DNA of 64,000 nt, taken from assembly GCF_016755875.1 (NCBI RefSeq), contig NZ_BNED01000005.1, forward strand, positions 7,515,501 to 7,579,500, written 5' to 3'. Below are positions 32,038 through 41,281 of the stretch, piece after piece. The stretch is from Streptomyces spororaveus (GTDB lineage Bacteria; Actinomycetota; Actinomycetes; Streptomycetales; Streptomycetaceae). The notes under the pieces are model-generated. The model ran no database searches. It was not told the origin of the DNA and was given only the letters and a program-made list of their open reading frames with translations. Every line of letters begins with the position of its first letter. Position 1 is the stretch's first letter. The position numbers were made by a program, and so were the translations under genes.

Positions 32038-32088
32038 TTCCAATTTGAATCAATGGTTAGGGTCGGGGCCTAGCGGTTCGAATTTGAA
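32038..32088. promoter_or_regulatory. Paired MarR operators between marR and doxX
   Basis: TTCCAATTTGAA (32038-32049) and TTCGAATTTGAA (32077-32088) are two copies of one near-palindrome, 39 bp apart, each flanked by GTTG or CAAC. AT-rich sequence this regular is exceptional for the window and fits the TTC-n-AATT-n-GAA shape bound by many MarR proteins. Confidence 0.7.
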
Positions 32089-32138
32089 CAACTCTCCTGC
32101 CTCCCCACCGAGCCGCCCGACCGGAAGGACCCCCCTCG

Positions 32139-32702
32139 ATGACCAGCCCCTCCGCCACCGCGACGAAGCCGCAGGCTGCCGCACCGGCCGCCGGCCCCGA
32201 GCGCACCGCCCTCTCCACCCCGGGTCACGACACCGGCCTGCTCCTCCTGCGCCTGGTCCTCGGTCTGACCATGGCGGCGCACGGCTCGCAGAAGCTCTTC
32301 GGCTGGTTCGGAGGCGGCGGGATCAGCGGCACCGGCCAGTTCTTCACCGCCAGCGGCTACCCCGCGGGTGATGCCATGGCGGTCCTCGCCGGCCTCACCG
32401 AGACCCTCGGCGGGCTCGGCCTCGTCCTCGGACTGCTCACCCCGCTCGCCGGGGCAGCCGTCGTCGGCACCCTGATCAACGCGATCGCCGTCCACGGCAC
32501 CGGCGCCTTCTTCGCCCCGAAGGGCATCGAGTACGAGCTGCTGCTGACCGCGGGCGCCGCGGCCCTCGCCCTCACCGGCCCCGGCCGGTACGCCGTCGAC
32601 CGCTTCCTCCCCGTCCTGCGCGGCCACCGCCTCGCGCACGGCGCCCTCGCCGTCACCCTCGGCGTGGTCCTCGCCGCCGTGCTGCTCCTCGTACGCGACT
32701 AG
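32139..32702 (+). CDS. DoxX-family membrane protein
   Basis: A 187-residue protein with four membrane helices, beginning after a Ser/Pro lead with DTGLLLLRLVLGLTMAAHGSQKLFGWFGGGGISGTGQFFTASGYP. The AHGSQKLFGWFGG motif defines the DoxX family. Members in actinobacteria act with an oxidoreductase in redox or thiosulfate-related membrane complexes. The ATG at 32139 has a GGAAGGA site. It diverges from a MarR regulator and its promoter overlaps both MarR operators, so it is probably induced when that repressor is inactivated, perhaps by oxidative or electrophile stress. Confidence 0.93.
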   Translation: MTSPSATATKPQAAAPAAGPERTALSTPGHDTGLLLLRLVLGLTMAAHGSQKLFGWFGGGGISGTGQFFTASGYPAGDAMAVLAGLTETLGGLGLVLGLLTPLAGAAVVGTLINAIAVHGTGAFFAPKGIEYELLLTAGAAALALTGPGRYAVDRFLPVLRGHRLAHGALAVTLGVVLAAVLLLVRD

Positions 32703-32775
32703 GTTCTGCCCCGAAGAGGCACGCGCCGGCCGGGAGACCCCGGCCGGATGCTCACGCGGGGCGGTCGGGCCCTGG

Positions 32776-33411
32776 TCAGATCGTGACCGGGCCGTGGGCG
32801 GTGGCGAACTCGACCGCGACCAAGCCCGGTTCCTCATCCTCGACCCAGGTGACGTCGATCTGGTCGAGGGGGTGGTCGGCCGGTTCGCCGAGGAATTCGG
32901 CGATGGAGGCGGCGTCGCCGGCGATGGAGACGCCGTGGATAGTGGTGGGGGTGCGCGGGTCGGCGCTCGGGCGCTCCTCGACGGGGACCGACCACTGGAG
33001 GAAGTAAGGCAGTTGCGGGTCCTCCAGCAGTTCGAGCACGCCGATCTGCTTCCACCTCAGGTCGAACCCGTCGGGGCGGACACGGTGGCCCTCGGCCGCG
33101 GTGCGGCCGAGGCGGGCCTCGACCGGGGCGATGTCGTCGACGGAGACCACCCAGCCGAGCCAGCCGCCGCCCTCGGCGGCGCGGCGCGCGACCGCCTGGC
33201 CGAAGGGTGCGCGGTCGGCGGCGGGGTGGTCGAGGGTGGTGACGACCTCGACGTAGGTGCCGCCGCTCAGCGGGAGGATGAAATTACGGGTGCCGAACCG
33301 CGGGTGCACGCCCCCGTCGACGAACCCGGCTCCGAGGGCCGATCCGATCCACTGGACGGTCGAGACGAAGCTGTCGCGGGCCACCGCATAGGACACGTGA
33401 TCAAGTCTCAC
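32776..33411 (-). CDS. VOC-superfamily (glyoxalase-like) protein
   Basis: A protein of about 211 residues with a GTG start at 33411 (RLDHVSYAVARDS), where glyoxalase-like_3 proteins usually begin; an open frame continues further but lacks homologous character. Features include RFGTRNFILPLSGGTYVEVVTTLDHPAADRAPFGQAVARRAAEGGGWLGWVVSVDD and a second betabeta-alpha-beta unit ending TIHGVSIAGDAASIAEFLG. Metal ligands would be the first His (DHVSY) and Glu (YVEVV). The enzymatic reaction is unknown. It is a stand-alone gene, divergent from the galactose-oxidase-like gene 277 bp away. Confidence 0.8.
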   Translation of the reverse strand: MRLDHVSYAVARDSFVSTVQWIGSALGAGFVDGGVHPRFGTRNFILPLSGGTYVEVVTTLDHPAADRAPFGQAVARRAAEGGGWLGWVVSVDDIAPVEARLGRTAAEGHRVRPDGFDLRWKQIGVLELLEDPQLPYFLQWSVPVEERPSADPRTPTTIHGVSIAGDAASIAEFLGEPADHPLDQIDVTWVEDEEPGLVAVEFATAHGPVTI

Positions 33412-33688
33412 CGCGCCATCATCACCCGGCGACCCGCACAAATCCCGACGCCACGCCCGCCGCCCGGCCGCGTCCGCCGTGGACCAGCCGTGGAACGGAT
33501 CGGTCACCGCCGTCCCGGCGGGGGAGGCCCGGCCGAAACCGGTCAGCGCGCTGCCGCCTCGTCGAAGCCCACGACCCGCTCGATCGGCCCTTGCGAGGAT
33601 TTGCGCCAACTCTCTTTGACTCCAGGCGAGTTCATGTGCCGCTCACCTATGTTCTTCGGGGCACACCGGCTCGCCCCAGGAGGTCAGA

Positions 33689-36244
33689 TTGCAGTCCAGG
33701 CGCTTCCTCGCCTTTCACCGCGCGATACGCCGCTCCCACCTGCTCATCGCTTTCGGCCTCGGCTCGCTGCTGATCGGCCTGACCCCCTGGATCGGGGTCA
33801 CGAGCACGGCGGCGGCCGGTCGCGCCCCGGCTCCCCGTCCCGGATCCGTGCCGGTCGGCCAGGAGACGGCGAAACAGTCACCGCACCACGGCATCGCCCC
33901 GGCGAACGCGATGGAGCCGATGGCTCCGACCCTCGACCGGGCCGGATGGACGGCCACGGCCGGCGACGAGGAGACGGGCCGCGAGAACGGCCGCGCGGCC
34001 AACGTCCTCGACGGGAACACCGCCACCATCTGGCACAGCAAGTGGGCTCCCGCCCCCACCCCGCTGCCGCACGTCATCACCATCGACATGCACCGCACGG
34101 AGGTCGTCTCCGCCCTCGTCTACCGGCCCCGCGCCGACGGGGCCAACGGGCGCGTCGGTGAGTACAGCATCAGCCTCAGCACCGACGGGCTGAACTGGGC
34201 GACCCCGGTCGCCACCGGCACGCTCGCGGACGACGCCAGTCCCAAGACCCTCGGATTCGCCCCCCAGGGCGCCCGGTTCGTCCGGCTGACCGCGACCAGC
34301 GAGGCCGGCGGCCGCGGACCCTGGTCCTCCGCCTCCGAGATCGACCTGCTCGGCGACCCCGGCACCCCTGCGGCCACCGTCGACCTGTCCCGCGCCGGAT
34401 GGACGGCCGCGGCGAGCGACGAGGAGACGGGCAGCGAGAACGGCCGCGCGGCCAACGTCCTCGACGGCAACGACAGGACCATCTGGCACAGCAAGTGGGC
34501 GCCGACCGCCACCCCGCTGCCGCACAGCATCACCATCGACATGCACCGCACCGAGGCCGTCTCCGCCCTCGTCTACCATCCCCGCCCCGACGGCCCCAAC
34601 GGACGCGCGGGCGCGTACACCATCGCCACCAGCACCGACGGCGTCACCTTCGGCACGGCGGTGGCCGCGGGCACCTGGCGGGACGACGGCACCGTCAAGA
34701 CCGCGACCTTCACGCGCGCCGTGTCCGCCCGCTACGTCCGGCTGACCGCGACGAGCGAGGCCGGCGGCCGCGGGCCGTGGACCTCCGCGGGCGAGATCCG
34801 CCTGAGCGGTCCGGCCAACCCGGCCGTCCACGGCTCCTGGGGCCGGGTCACCGGCTTCCCGCTGGTGCCGGTGGCCACCGCCGCCCTGCCCGGCGACAAG
34901 CTGCTGGCCTGGTCCGCGTACGCCGTCGACCGCTTCGGCGGCAGCAACGGCTACACGCAGACCGCGATCCTGGACCTGAAGACGGGCAAGGTCACCCAGC
35001 GCCGCATCGACAACACCGGACACGACATGTTCTGTCCCGGCATCGCCATGCTGGCCGACGGCCGGGTCCTGGTCACCGGCGGCAGCAACGCGGAGAAGGC
35101 GAGCATCTACGACCCGGCCACCGACAGCTGGTCCGCCACCGCGAGCATGAACATCGCCCGCGGGTACCAGGCCATGACCCTGCTCTCCACCGGCGAGGCC
35201 TTCGTCCTCGGCGGATCCTGGAGCGGACCGGCGGGCACCGACAAGGCCGGCGAGGTCTGGTCCCCGGACACCCGCACCTGGCGCAGCCTGCCCGGCGTCC
35301 CCGCCGCCCCGGCGCTCACGGCCGACCCGGCCGGCCCCTACCGCGCCGACAACCACATGTGGCTGCACGCCACTTCGGGCGGCAAGGTACTGCAGCTGGG
35401 CCCGAGCAAGCAGATGAACTGGATCACCACCGGCGGGCAGGGCGGCATCACCTCAGCCGGCCCCCGGGCCGACAGCCAGGACGCCATGACCGGCAACGCC
35501 GTCGCCTACGACATCGGCAAACTGCTCACCCTGGGCGGCTCGCCCGCCTACCAGGACACCCCCGCCACCCAGCGCGCCTACACCGTGGGCATCTCGGGCA
35601 GCCAGGTGCAGGCCGCCCGCACGGGCGACATGGCGCACGCCCGCGCCTTCGGCAACAGCGTGGTCCTGCCCGACGGAAAGGTGGCCGTCTTCGGCGGTCA
35701 GGCCTATCCGGTGCCGTTCAGCGACGCCACCTCCGTCCTGACCCCCGAACTGTGGGACCCGGCGACCGGCGCCTTCACCCCGCTCGCCACCATGGCCGTC
35801 CCGCGCAACTACCACAGCGTGGCCAACCTGCTGCCGGACGGCCGGATCTTCTCCGGCGGCGGCGGTCTGTGCGGCGACTGCGCGACCAACCACGCCGACG
35901 GTGCGATCTTCACGCCGCCGTACCTGCTCAATGCGGACGGTTCCCCGAAGCCGCGGCCCGCCATCACCGCGGGCGTGCCTCCCCGGGCGGCGCCCGGCGC
36001 CTCGCTCACGGTGAGCACCCAGGGCTCGGTGGCGTCCTTCGTCCTGATGCGGGCCGCCGCCGCGACCCACTCCACCGACAACGACCAGCGCCGGGTTCCC
36101 GTGGTGTCCACGGCCGCCGGAGGCGGCACGTACCACGTGTCCGTCCCCGCCGACACCGGTGTGGTCCTGCCGGGGACCTACATGCTCTTCGCCCTCGACG
36201 CCCAGGGCGTACCGAGCATCGGCCAGTTCGTCACGATCTCCTGA
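33689..36244 (+). CDS. Secreted galactose-oxidase-like copper-radical enzyme with two discoidin-type modules
   Basis: An 851-residue exported enzyme. The start is a TTG at 33689, chosen because a strong AGGAGGT lies 7 nt before it and the signal sequence (ARG-rich n-region, LLIAFGLGSLLIGL) begins there. Two F5/8-type C (CBM32) modules, residues about 85-225 and 230-370, are near copies. A seven-bladed kelch/galactose-oxidase body and DUF1929 C-terminal domain follow. The fungal catalytic residues align: Cys449 (MFCPG) and Tyr493 (RGYQA) for the crosslinked cofactor, Trp511 (GGSW), Tyr708-His709 (NYHS) and His794 (THST). It should oxidise a primary alcohol, probably of a galactose-type sugar, to aldehyde plus H2O2. 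Substrate is unproven. Confidence 0.92.
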   Translation: MQSRRFLAFHRAIRRSHLLIAFGLGSLLIGLTPWIGVTSTAAAGRAPAPRPGSVPVGQETAKQSPHHGIAPANAMEPMAPTLDRAGWTATAGDEETGRENGRAANVLDGNTATIWHSKWAPAPTPLPHVITIDMHRTEVVSALVYRPRADGANGRVGEYSISLSTDGLNWATPVATGTLADDASPKTLGFAPQGARFVRLTATSEAGGRGPWSSASEIDLLGDPGTPAATVDLSRAGWTAAASDEETGSENGRAANVLDGNDRTIWHSKWAPTATPLPHSITIDMHRTEAVSALVYHPRPDGPNGRAGAYTIATSTDGVTFGTAVAAGTWRDDGTVKTATFTRAVSARYVRLTATSEAGGRGPWTSAGEIRLSGPANPAVHGSWGRVTGFPLVPVATAALPGDKLLAWSAYAVDRFGGSNGYTQTAILDLKTGKVTQRRIDNTGHDMFCPGIAMLADGRVLVTGGSNAEKASIYDPATDSWSATASMNIARGYQAMTLLSTGEAFVLGGSWSGPAGTDKAGEVWSPDTRTWRSLPGVPAAPALTADPAGPYRADNHMWLHATSGGKVLQLGPSKQMNWITTGGQGGITSAGPRADSQDAMTGNAVAYDIGKLLTLGGSPAYQDTPATQRAYTVGISGSQVQAARTGDMAHARAFGNSVVLPDGKVAVFGGQAYPVPFSDATSVLTPELWDPATGAFTPLATMAVPRNYHSVANLLPDGRIFSGGGGLCGDCATNHADGAIFTPPYLLNADGSPKPRPAITAGVPPRAAPGASLTVSTQGSVASFVLMRAAAATHSTDNDQRRVPVVSTAAGGGTYHVSVPADTGVVLPGTYMLFALDAQGVPSIGQFVTIS

Positions 36245-36252
36245 TCGGATCC

Positions 36253-36284
36253 TGCCCGGGGCCTGCCCTGATTGGCCCCGGGCA
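36253..36284 (+). terminator. Hairpin after the galactose-oxidase-like gene
   Basis: TGCCCGGGGCC (36253-36263) pairs with GGCCCCGGGCA (36274-36284) over 11 bp with a 10-nt loop, just 9 bp past the stop. The GH15 gene starts 21 bp later, so the hairpin may only attenuate read-through. Confidence 0.6.
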
Positions 36285-36304
36285 TTCAGGGGAATAGCGC
36301 ACAA

Positions 36305-38089
36305 ATGACACAACCCATCGAAGACTACGCACTCATCGGCGACCTGATGACCAGCGCGCTGGTCGGCCGTGACGGGTCCATCGACTGGCTGTGCCTGCCG
36401 CGCTTCGACTCGGCGGCCTGCTTCGCCAAGCTCCTCGGCGAAGAGGACAACGGCCACTGGCGTGTCGCACCTCTCGACGCCGCCGACGGCGAGCCCTGCA
36501 CCCGCCGTGCCTACATCGACGGCTCACTGATCCTGGAGTCGTACTGGGAGACCGAGACCGGGACCGTCAAAGTCACCGACTTCATGCCCCAGCGCGAGGT
36601 CGCCCCCGACGTCATCCGCATCGTCGAGGGCATCAGCGGCACGGTCCGGATGCGCAGCACGCTGCGCCTGCGCTTCGACTACGGTCACGTCGTGCCCTGG
36701 GTGCGCCGCAGCGACGGCGACCGGGTCGCCGTCGCCGGCCCCGACTCCGCCTGGTTCCGCAGCGAACCCCCGGTCCGCACCTGGGGCGAGGCGAACAGCA
36801 CCTGCTCCCAGTTCCCGGTCACCGCCGGCCGCCGCGTCGCCTTCGTCCTGACCTGGCACCCCTCGCACCAGCCGCGCCCCGAGCCCTGCGACCCCTTCGA
36901 CGCGCTGGACCAGAGCCTCGCGGACTGGGCGGAATGGACCTCGCAATGCCGCTACGAGGGCCCCTACCAGGAGGCGGTCACCCGCTCCCTGATCACCCTC
37001 AAGGCCCTCACCTACGCCCCGACCGGCGGCATCGCCGCCGCGGCCACCACCTCCCTCCCCGAGGAACTCGGCGGCGTCCGCAACTGGGACTACCGCTACT
37101 GCTGGCTCCGCGACTCCACCCTCACCCTCGGCTCGCTGCTGTCCACCGGCTTCCTCGACGAGGCCCGCGCCTGGCGCGAGTGGCTGCTGCGCGCGGTCGC
37201 GGGCGACCCCGCCGACCTCCAGATCATGTACGGGATCGGCGGCGAGCGACGGATCCCCGAGAGCGAACTGCCCTGGCTGCGCGGCTACGACGCCTCCGCC
37301 CCGGTCCGCGTCGGGAACGCCGCCGTCGACCAGCTCCAGCTCGACGTGTACGGGGAGGTCATCGACTCCCTCTACCTGGCCAGGTCCGCCGGGCTGCCCT
37401 CCGAACGCCACGCCTGGCGGATCCAGCTCGCGCTGCTCGACTTCCTCGAACGCAACTGGCACCGGCCCGACGAGGGCCTGTGGGAGGTCCGCGGCCCCCG
37501 CCGCCACTTCGTGCACTCCAAGGTGATGGCGTGGGTCGCGGCCGACCGGGCCGTCCGCACCCTGGAGAGCGACCCCTCGCTGGACGGCGAGGTGGAACGC
37601 TGGCGGACCATGCGCGACGAGGTGCACCGCGACGTGTGCGCCAACGGCTACGACCCCGAGCGGGGCACCTTCACCCAGTACTACGGCTCCGCGGAGCTCG
37701 ACGCGGCGACCCTGCTCATCCCCAGGGTCGGCTTCCTGCCGCCCGACGACCCCCGGGTCATCGGCACGGTCGACGCGGTGCGCGCCGAACTCGGCAGCAG
37801 CGGACTGGTCCGCCGCTACAGCACCGCGGACTCCACCGTCGACGGACTGCCCGGCGACGAAGGAGCCTTCCTGGCCTGCTCGTTCTGGCTGACCGACGCC
37901 CTGCACATGACGGGCCGGCGCAAGGAGGCCCGCGCCCTGTTCGAGCGGCTGCTGACCGTACGCAACGACGTGGGCCTGCTCGCCGAGGAGTACGACCCGC
38001 TCGCCGGACGCCAACTGGGCAACTTCCCGCAGGCGTTCAGCCACGTCGGCCTGGTGAACAGCGCGCTCACCCTGGCGAGCCCGGCCTGA
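36305..38089 (+). CDS. Glycoside hydrolase family 15 enzyme (glucoamylase/trehalase type)
   Basis: A 594-residue cytoplasmic protein. The N-terminus MTQPIEDYALIGDLMTSALVGRDGSIDWLCLPRFDSAACFAKLLG and the GGVRNWDYRYCWLRDSTLTLGSLL motif are typical of the large bacterial GH15 group, many of which are trehalases or glucoamylase-like. The catalytic Glu pair should lie near DEGLWEVRG and the C-terminal PGDEGAFLACSFWLTDAL. The (alpha/alpha)6 barrel spans about 210-590. There is no signal peptide, so it acts inside the cell on a disaccharide such as trehalose or on a glucan. Substrate cannot be told from sequence alone. Confidence 0.92.
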   Translation: MTQPIEDYALIGDLMTSALVGRDGSIDWLCLPRFDSAACFAKLLGEEDNGHWRVAPLDAADGEPCTRRAYIDGSLILESYWETETGTVKVTDFMPQREVAPDVIRIVEGISGTVRMRSTLRLRFDYGHVVPWVRRSDGDRVAVAGPDSAWFRSEPPVRTWGEANSTCSQFPVTAGRRVAFVLTWHPSHQPRPEPCDPFDALDQSLADWAEWTSQCRYEGPYQEAVTRSLITLKALTYAPTGGIAAAATTSLPEELGGVRNWDYRYCWLRDSTLTLGSLLSTGFLDEARAWREWLLRAVAGDPADLQIMYGIGGERRIPESELPWLRGYDASAPVRVGNAAVDQLQLDVYGEVIDSLYLARSAGLPSERHAWRIQLALLDFLERNWHRPDEGLWEVRGPRRHFVHSKVMAWVAADRAVRTLESDPSLDGEVERWRTMRDEVHRDVCANGYDPERGTFTQYYGSAELDAATLLIPRVGFLPPDDPRVIGTVDAVRAELGSSGLVRRYSTADSTVDGLPGDEGAFLACSFWLTDALHMTGRRKEARALFERLLTVRNDVGLLAEEYDPLAGRQLGNFPQAFSHVGLVNSALTLASPA

Positions 38090-38104
38090 CCCGCCGGACA
38101 CCTC

Positions 38105-40330
38105 CTAGGGGTCCCCGCCGGTACGGCAGGCCAGCAGCAGGGCGATGTCGTCCGGCCGGTCGGCACTGTCGCCCGCCTCGCCGATCAGCCGGTCGGCGGT
38201 CTCGGTCAGCGGGGCCGGCCGGGCCGCCTGCAAGGCCCTCCGCAGGCGCTCCACCCCGGCGTCGATGTCGAGGCCCGGCTTCTCCACCAGCCCGTCCGTG
38301 TAGAGGGCGAGCACCGACCCCGTCGTCAGCCGCAGCTCCGTGACCGGGTACGAGGCCTCCGGGTCGATGCCGATCACCACCCCGCCCGCCAGGTCCAGCA
38401 CCTCGGTCCGGCCGTCCGGATGGCGCAGCAGCGGCTGCGGGTGCCCGGCCCGGGCGGCCGTCACGGCGCCCGACGCCGGGTCGAGCAGCATGTAGCAGCA
38501 GCTCGCGAACTGGCCCGGATCCAGGTCGATGAGCAGCCGGTTGGTGCCGCTCACCACCTGCTCGGGGGTGCTGCCGCTGAGCGCGAAGGCCCGTACCGCA
38601 CTGCGCAGCTGGCCCATGGTCGCCGCGGCCGCCACACCGTGGCCCTGGACGTCCCCGATGACCAGGGCCAGCAGGCCGGAGCCCGTCTCGACGACGTCGT
38701 ACCAGTCGCCGCCGACGTCCATGCCCAGGGTGCCGGGGAGGTAGCGGCCGACGGTGTCCACATGCTCGCGCACCGGCAGCCGGTGGGGCAGCAGGGCCGA
38801 CTGCAGACCGCGGGCGACCTCCACCTCGCTGTCGTAGCGCCGGGCGCGCGCGAGGGCCTGTGCGATCAGGCCGGCCAGCGCCGTGAGCACCGTACGCTCC
38901 TCCGGGCTGAAGCCGCGGGGCGCGTCGAAGCCGAGGATGCACGAGCCGACCGGCCGCCCGGAGGCGATCAGCGGCAGGAAGGCGCGGGCGCCGACATCGG
39001 CGTCCAGCGGAATGCCCGGATAGGCGGCGGCCAGGTGCTGCATCGACTCGAAGAACATCGGCCGGCCCGTGGTCAGCGTCTCCACGCCCGGCAGCCGCAC
39101 ATCGAGGGAGACCCCGTCGAACCGGTTGAGGAAGCCCTGGGGGAAACCGGTCTCCCAGGCCAGGTGCAGATGCCGCTCGTCCAGCAGGTAGATGGCCAGC
39201 TGGCGGCCGCCGAAGGCGGGCAGCAGCTCCTCGGTGACCACGGCCGACACCTGCCGGGCCGTGATCGCCTCCGTCAGCGCGATGGCGAGGGCCACCGGCC
39301 GGTACAGCGCGGAGGCCTCGTCGGCGGACGCGTCGAGACCGGTGGCCGTGTCCATGCCCGGATCCGTGTCCGTGTTCGCGTCCGCGTGCGCCTCCACGGC
39401 GGCGTCCGGCCCGCGCCGGGCCCGTGACTCGGGCGCGTAGGCCGGTTTCGCCGAGGTGTTCAGCGTCAGGGTCACGCCGTCCGCCGCGGGGTACAGGTCA
39501 ACCGACAGCCACTGCCCGGGCGGGTGCCGGCCACGCCGGGCGGAGAAGTGCACCGGCTCGCCGGACATGAAACCGGCCCGGAAGTGGTCCTCGTAGGCGG
39601 AATGCCCGAGCCACGGCAGCGCCTCCCACAGCAGCCGCCCCCGCAGACGGGGCCCGTCGAGACCGAGCAGCTCCTCCGCCGCGGTGTTCACGTAGCCGAT
39701 CCGGCCCTCCCGGTCCAAGGAGATCATCGCCTGTGCGAGCCGGTCCGCGGCCCTGCGGGCGCCCTCGGCCCCGGCCTCGGGCGGCGGCGCCGGCACGCCC
39801 ACCGGGTCGCCCTCCCACAGCACCGACCCCCCGGCCGCCATGACCGCGGTGAGGTCGGCGGCCAGCCGCTCCGCGGCCAGCCGAAGCCGTTCGCGGTCCG
39901 CGGCCCCGACCGGGATCCCCGGGGTCGCCTCGCGCAGCACCACCAGCACGCCGAACCGTTCCGTCCCGGCCGTCACCGGCTCGTACAGCGAGCCGAAGGG
40001 GAACGGCAGCCCGGCCATCAGCTGCGGGAAGCGGCTCATGGCCGACTCCGCGTCGGGCAGGTGCACGGCCTGCCCGGAACGGTAGGCCTCGGCGACCGGG
40101 TACGGGCGGTACACCTGCATCCGCCACCACGGCCGGAACAGCTGCAGCGGCAGCCCGGTGAACACGGCCATCAGGAGCAGCCCGGTGGTGGGGGAGCGCA
40201 GGTAGACGCCGGCCGCGTACCCACCGACGGCCTCCATCGCGTTCACGGCGGCCCGTGCGAGCACCCGGGCCGTCGCATCAGGGGCATCCGTGGTGTCAGA
40301 GGCGGCGCCGACGCCGTCCGCTCTCGCCAT
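38105..40330 (-). CDS. GAF-PAS-GAF-SpoIIE phosphatase
   Basis: A 741-residue soluble regulator. A GAF domain (about 20-190; AVNAMEAVGGYAAGVYLR, FGVLVVLREATPGIP) precedes PAS (about 205-300; MISLDREGRIGYVNTAAEELLGLDG). A second GAF follows (about 340-500; ALTEAITARQVSAVVTEELLPAFGGRQLAIYLLDE) and then PP2C/SpoIIE (about 520-735; MDVGGDWYDVVETG, IGDVQGHGVAAAATMGQLRS, VLALYTDGLVEKPG, DDIALLLA). Unlike the SpoIIE protein at 12.3 kb, it has no ATPase end, so it dephosphorylates but does not phosphorylate its anti-sigma antagonist. MARADGV is chosen because upstream sequence is less conserved in style. It is convergent with the GH15 gene. Confidence 0.9.
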   Translation of the reverse strand: MARADGVGAASDTTDAPDATARVLARAAVNAMEAVGGYAAGVYLRSPTTGLLLMAVFTGLPLQLFRPWWRMQVYRPYPVAEAYRSGQAVHLPDAESAMSRFPQLMAGLPFPFGSLYEPVTAGTERFGVLVVLREATPGIPVGAADRERLRLAAERLAADLTAVMAAGGSVLWEGDPVGVPAPPPEAGAEGARRAADRLAQAMISLDREGRIGYVNTAAEELLGLDGPRLRGRLLWEALPWLGHSAYEDHFRAGFMSGEPVHFSARRGRHPPGQWLSVDLYPAADGVTLTLNTSAKPAYAPESRARRGPDAAVEAHADANTDTDPGMDTATGLDASADEASALYRPVALAIALTEAITARQVSAVVTEELLPAFGGRQLAIYLLDERHLHLAWETGFPQGFLNRFDGVSLDVRLPGVETLTTGRPMFFESMQHLAAAYPGIPLDADVGARAFLPLIASGRPVGSCILGFDAPRGFSPEERTVLTALAGLIAQALARARRYDSEVEVARGLQSALLPHRLPVREHVDTVGRYLPGTLGMDVGGDWYDVVETGSGLLALVIGDVQGHGVAAAATMGQLRSAVRAFALSGSTPEQVVSGTNRLLIDLDPGQFASCCYMLLDPASGAVTAARAGHPQPLLRHPDGRTEVLDLAGGVVIGIDPEASYPVTELRLTTGSVLALYTDGLVEKPGLDIDAGVERLRRALQAARPAPLTETADRLIGEAGDSADRPDDIALLLACRTGGDP

Positions 40331-40517
40331 CACACAGCCAGGATGCGCCTTCGGCCGCGGGCCCTGCATCCCGGCCGGTCGGGGCCCCGCTCCGGCCGAT
40401 AGGCCGACCGCTTCCCTCGTCCGGGGGACGCACGGGTGTGCGGGACACCCCCGGGACGGCGCCGCGGGGCACGATACGCAGGCGTCCCACCCCCGGTCGG
40501 CCCCCGGAAGGCAGAGC

Positions 40518-41255
40518 ATGCGGTTCCAGTACGACACCATCGGCGAGCGCTACGCGGAGTCCACGAGCACGGCGGCCTTCTCCGCGGCCGACACCTACAC
40601 CCTGCACGGAGCCCTCGACGCCCTCGGCGGGGTGCGCGGGCTCGACGCCCTCGACCTGGCCTGCGGATACGGATACAACACCCGGCTGCTCGCCCGCGGC
40701 GGCGCCCGCCGGACCGTCGGCGTCGACGTCTCCGAGGAGATGATCCGGCGGGCCCGCGAGCACGAGGCGACCAAGGACCGGCCCGACGTCGAGTACCACG
40801 TCGCCGACGCCGCCGGCCTGCCCCACCTGGGCCCCTTCGACCTCGCGACCGCCGCGTACGTCTTCAGCTACGCGCCCGACCGCAGATCCCTGCACGCGAT
40901 GTTCCGCTCCGTCCGCGCCCATCTGCGCGCGGGCGGAAAGCTGCTCGCCATCGTCCCGAACGCGGGGGCGTTCCCGCGCGTGGACTGGTCGCCGTACGGG
41001 GTGCGCATCCTCGACCGGGTCCGGGACGGCGACGCGCCGCTGCTCAAGGCGCATTTCCTGACCGAGCCGCCGGTGCCCTTCGAATTCCGCGAGTGGGCCC
41101 ACGCCGACCTCGCCGAGGCCGCCGTCGAGGCGGGCTTCGTCACCGTCGGCTGGCAGCCGAACCGGACCCCGCCCGCCGACGCCGTACGCGACGAGGCGTA
41201 CTGGACGGCGTACCGCGCCTGGCCGATCAGCTCACTGATGACCTGCACGGCGTAG
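40518..41255 (+). CDS. Class I SAM-dependent methyltransferase
   Basis: A 245-residue methyltransferase with ATG at 40518. Motif I is ALDLACGYGYNTRLLARGG (SAM-binding), motif II VGVDVSEEMIRRARE, and the DxxxxxP-type end of the Rossmann fold is FDLATAAYVFSYAPD. The C-terminal part (about 160-245; LLKAHFLTEPPVPFEFREWAHADLAEAAVEAGF) is the small-molecule acceptor-side region. Small-molecule acceptors are usual for this group, but no substrate can be assigned. It diverges from the SpoIIE gene and converges with the esterase gene, so it is probably monocistronic. Confidence 0.9.
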   Translation: MRFQYDTIGERYAESTSTAAFSAADTYTLHGALDALGGVRGLDALDLACGYGYNTRLLARGGARRTVGVDVSEEMIRRAREHEATKDRPDVEYHVADAAGLPHLGPFDLATAAYVFSYAPDRRSLHAMFRSVRAHLRAGGKLLAIVPNAGAFPRVDWSPYGVRILDRVRDGDAPLLKAHFLTEPPVPFEFREWAHADLAEAAVEAGFVTVGWQPNRTPPADAVRDEAYWTAYRAWPISSLMTCTA

Positions 41256-41279
41256 CGGCGGCAGCCGTCACCGCCGTGC
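41245..41279. terminator. Weak hairpin between convergent genes
   Basis: GCACGGCG (41245-41252) pairs with CGCCGTGC (41272-41279). It spans the methyltransferase stop and the 3' end of the esterase gene, so it could serve both strands. Confidence 0.35.
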
Positions 41280-41281
41280 CC

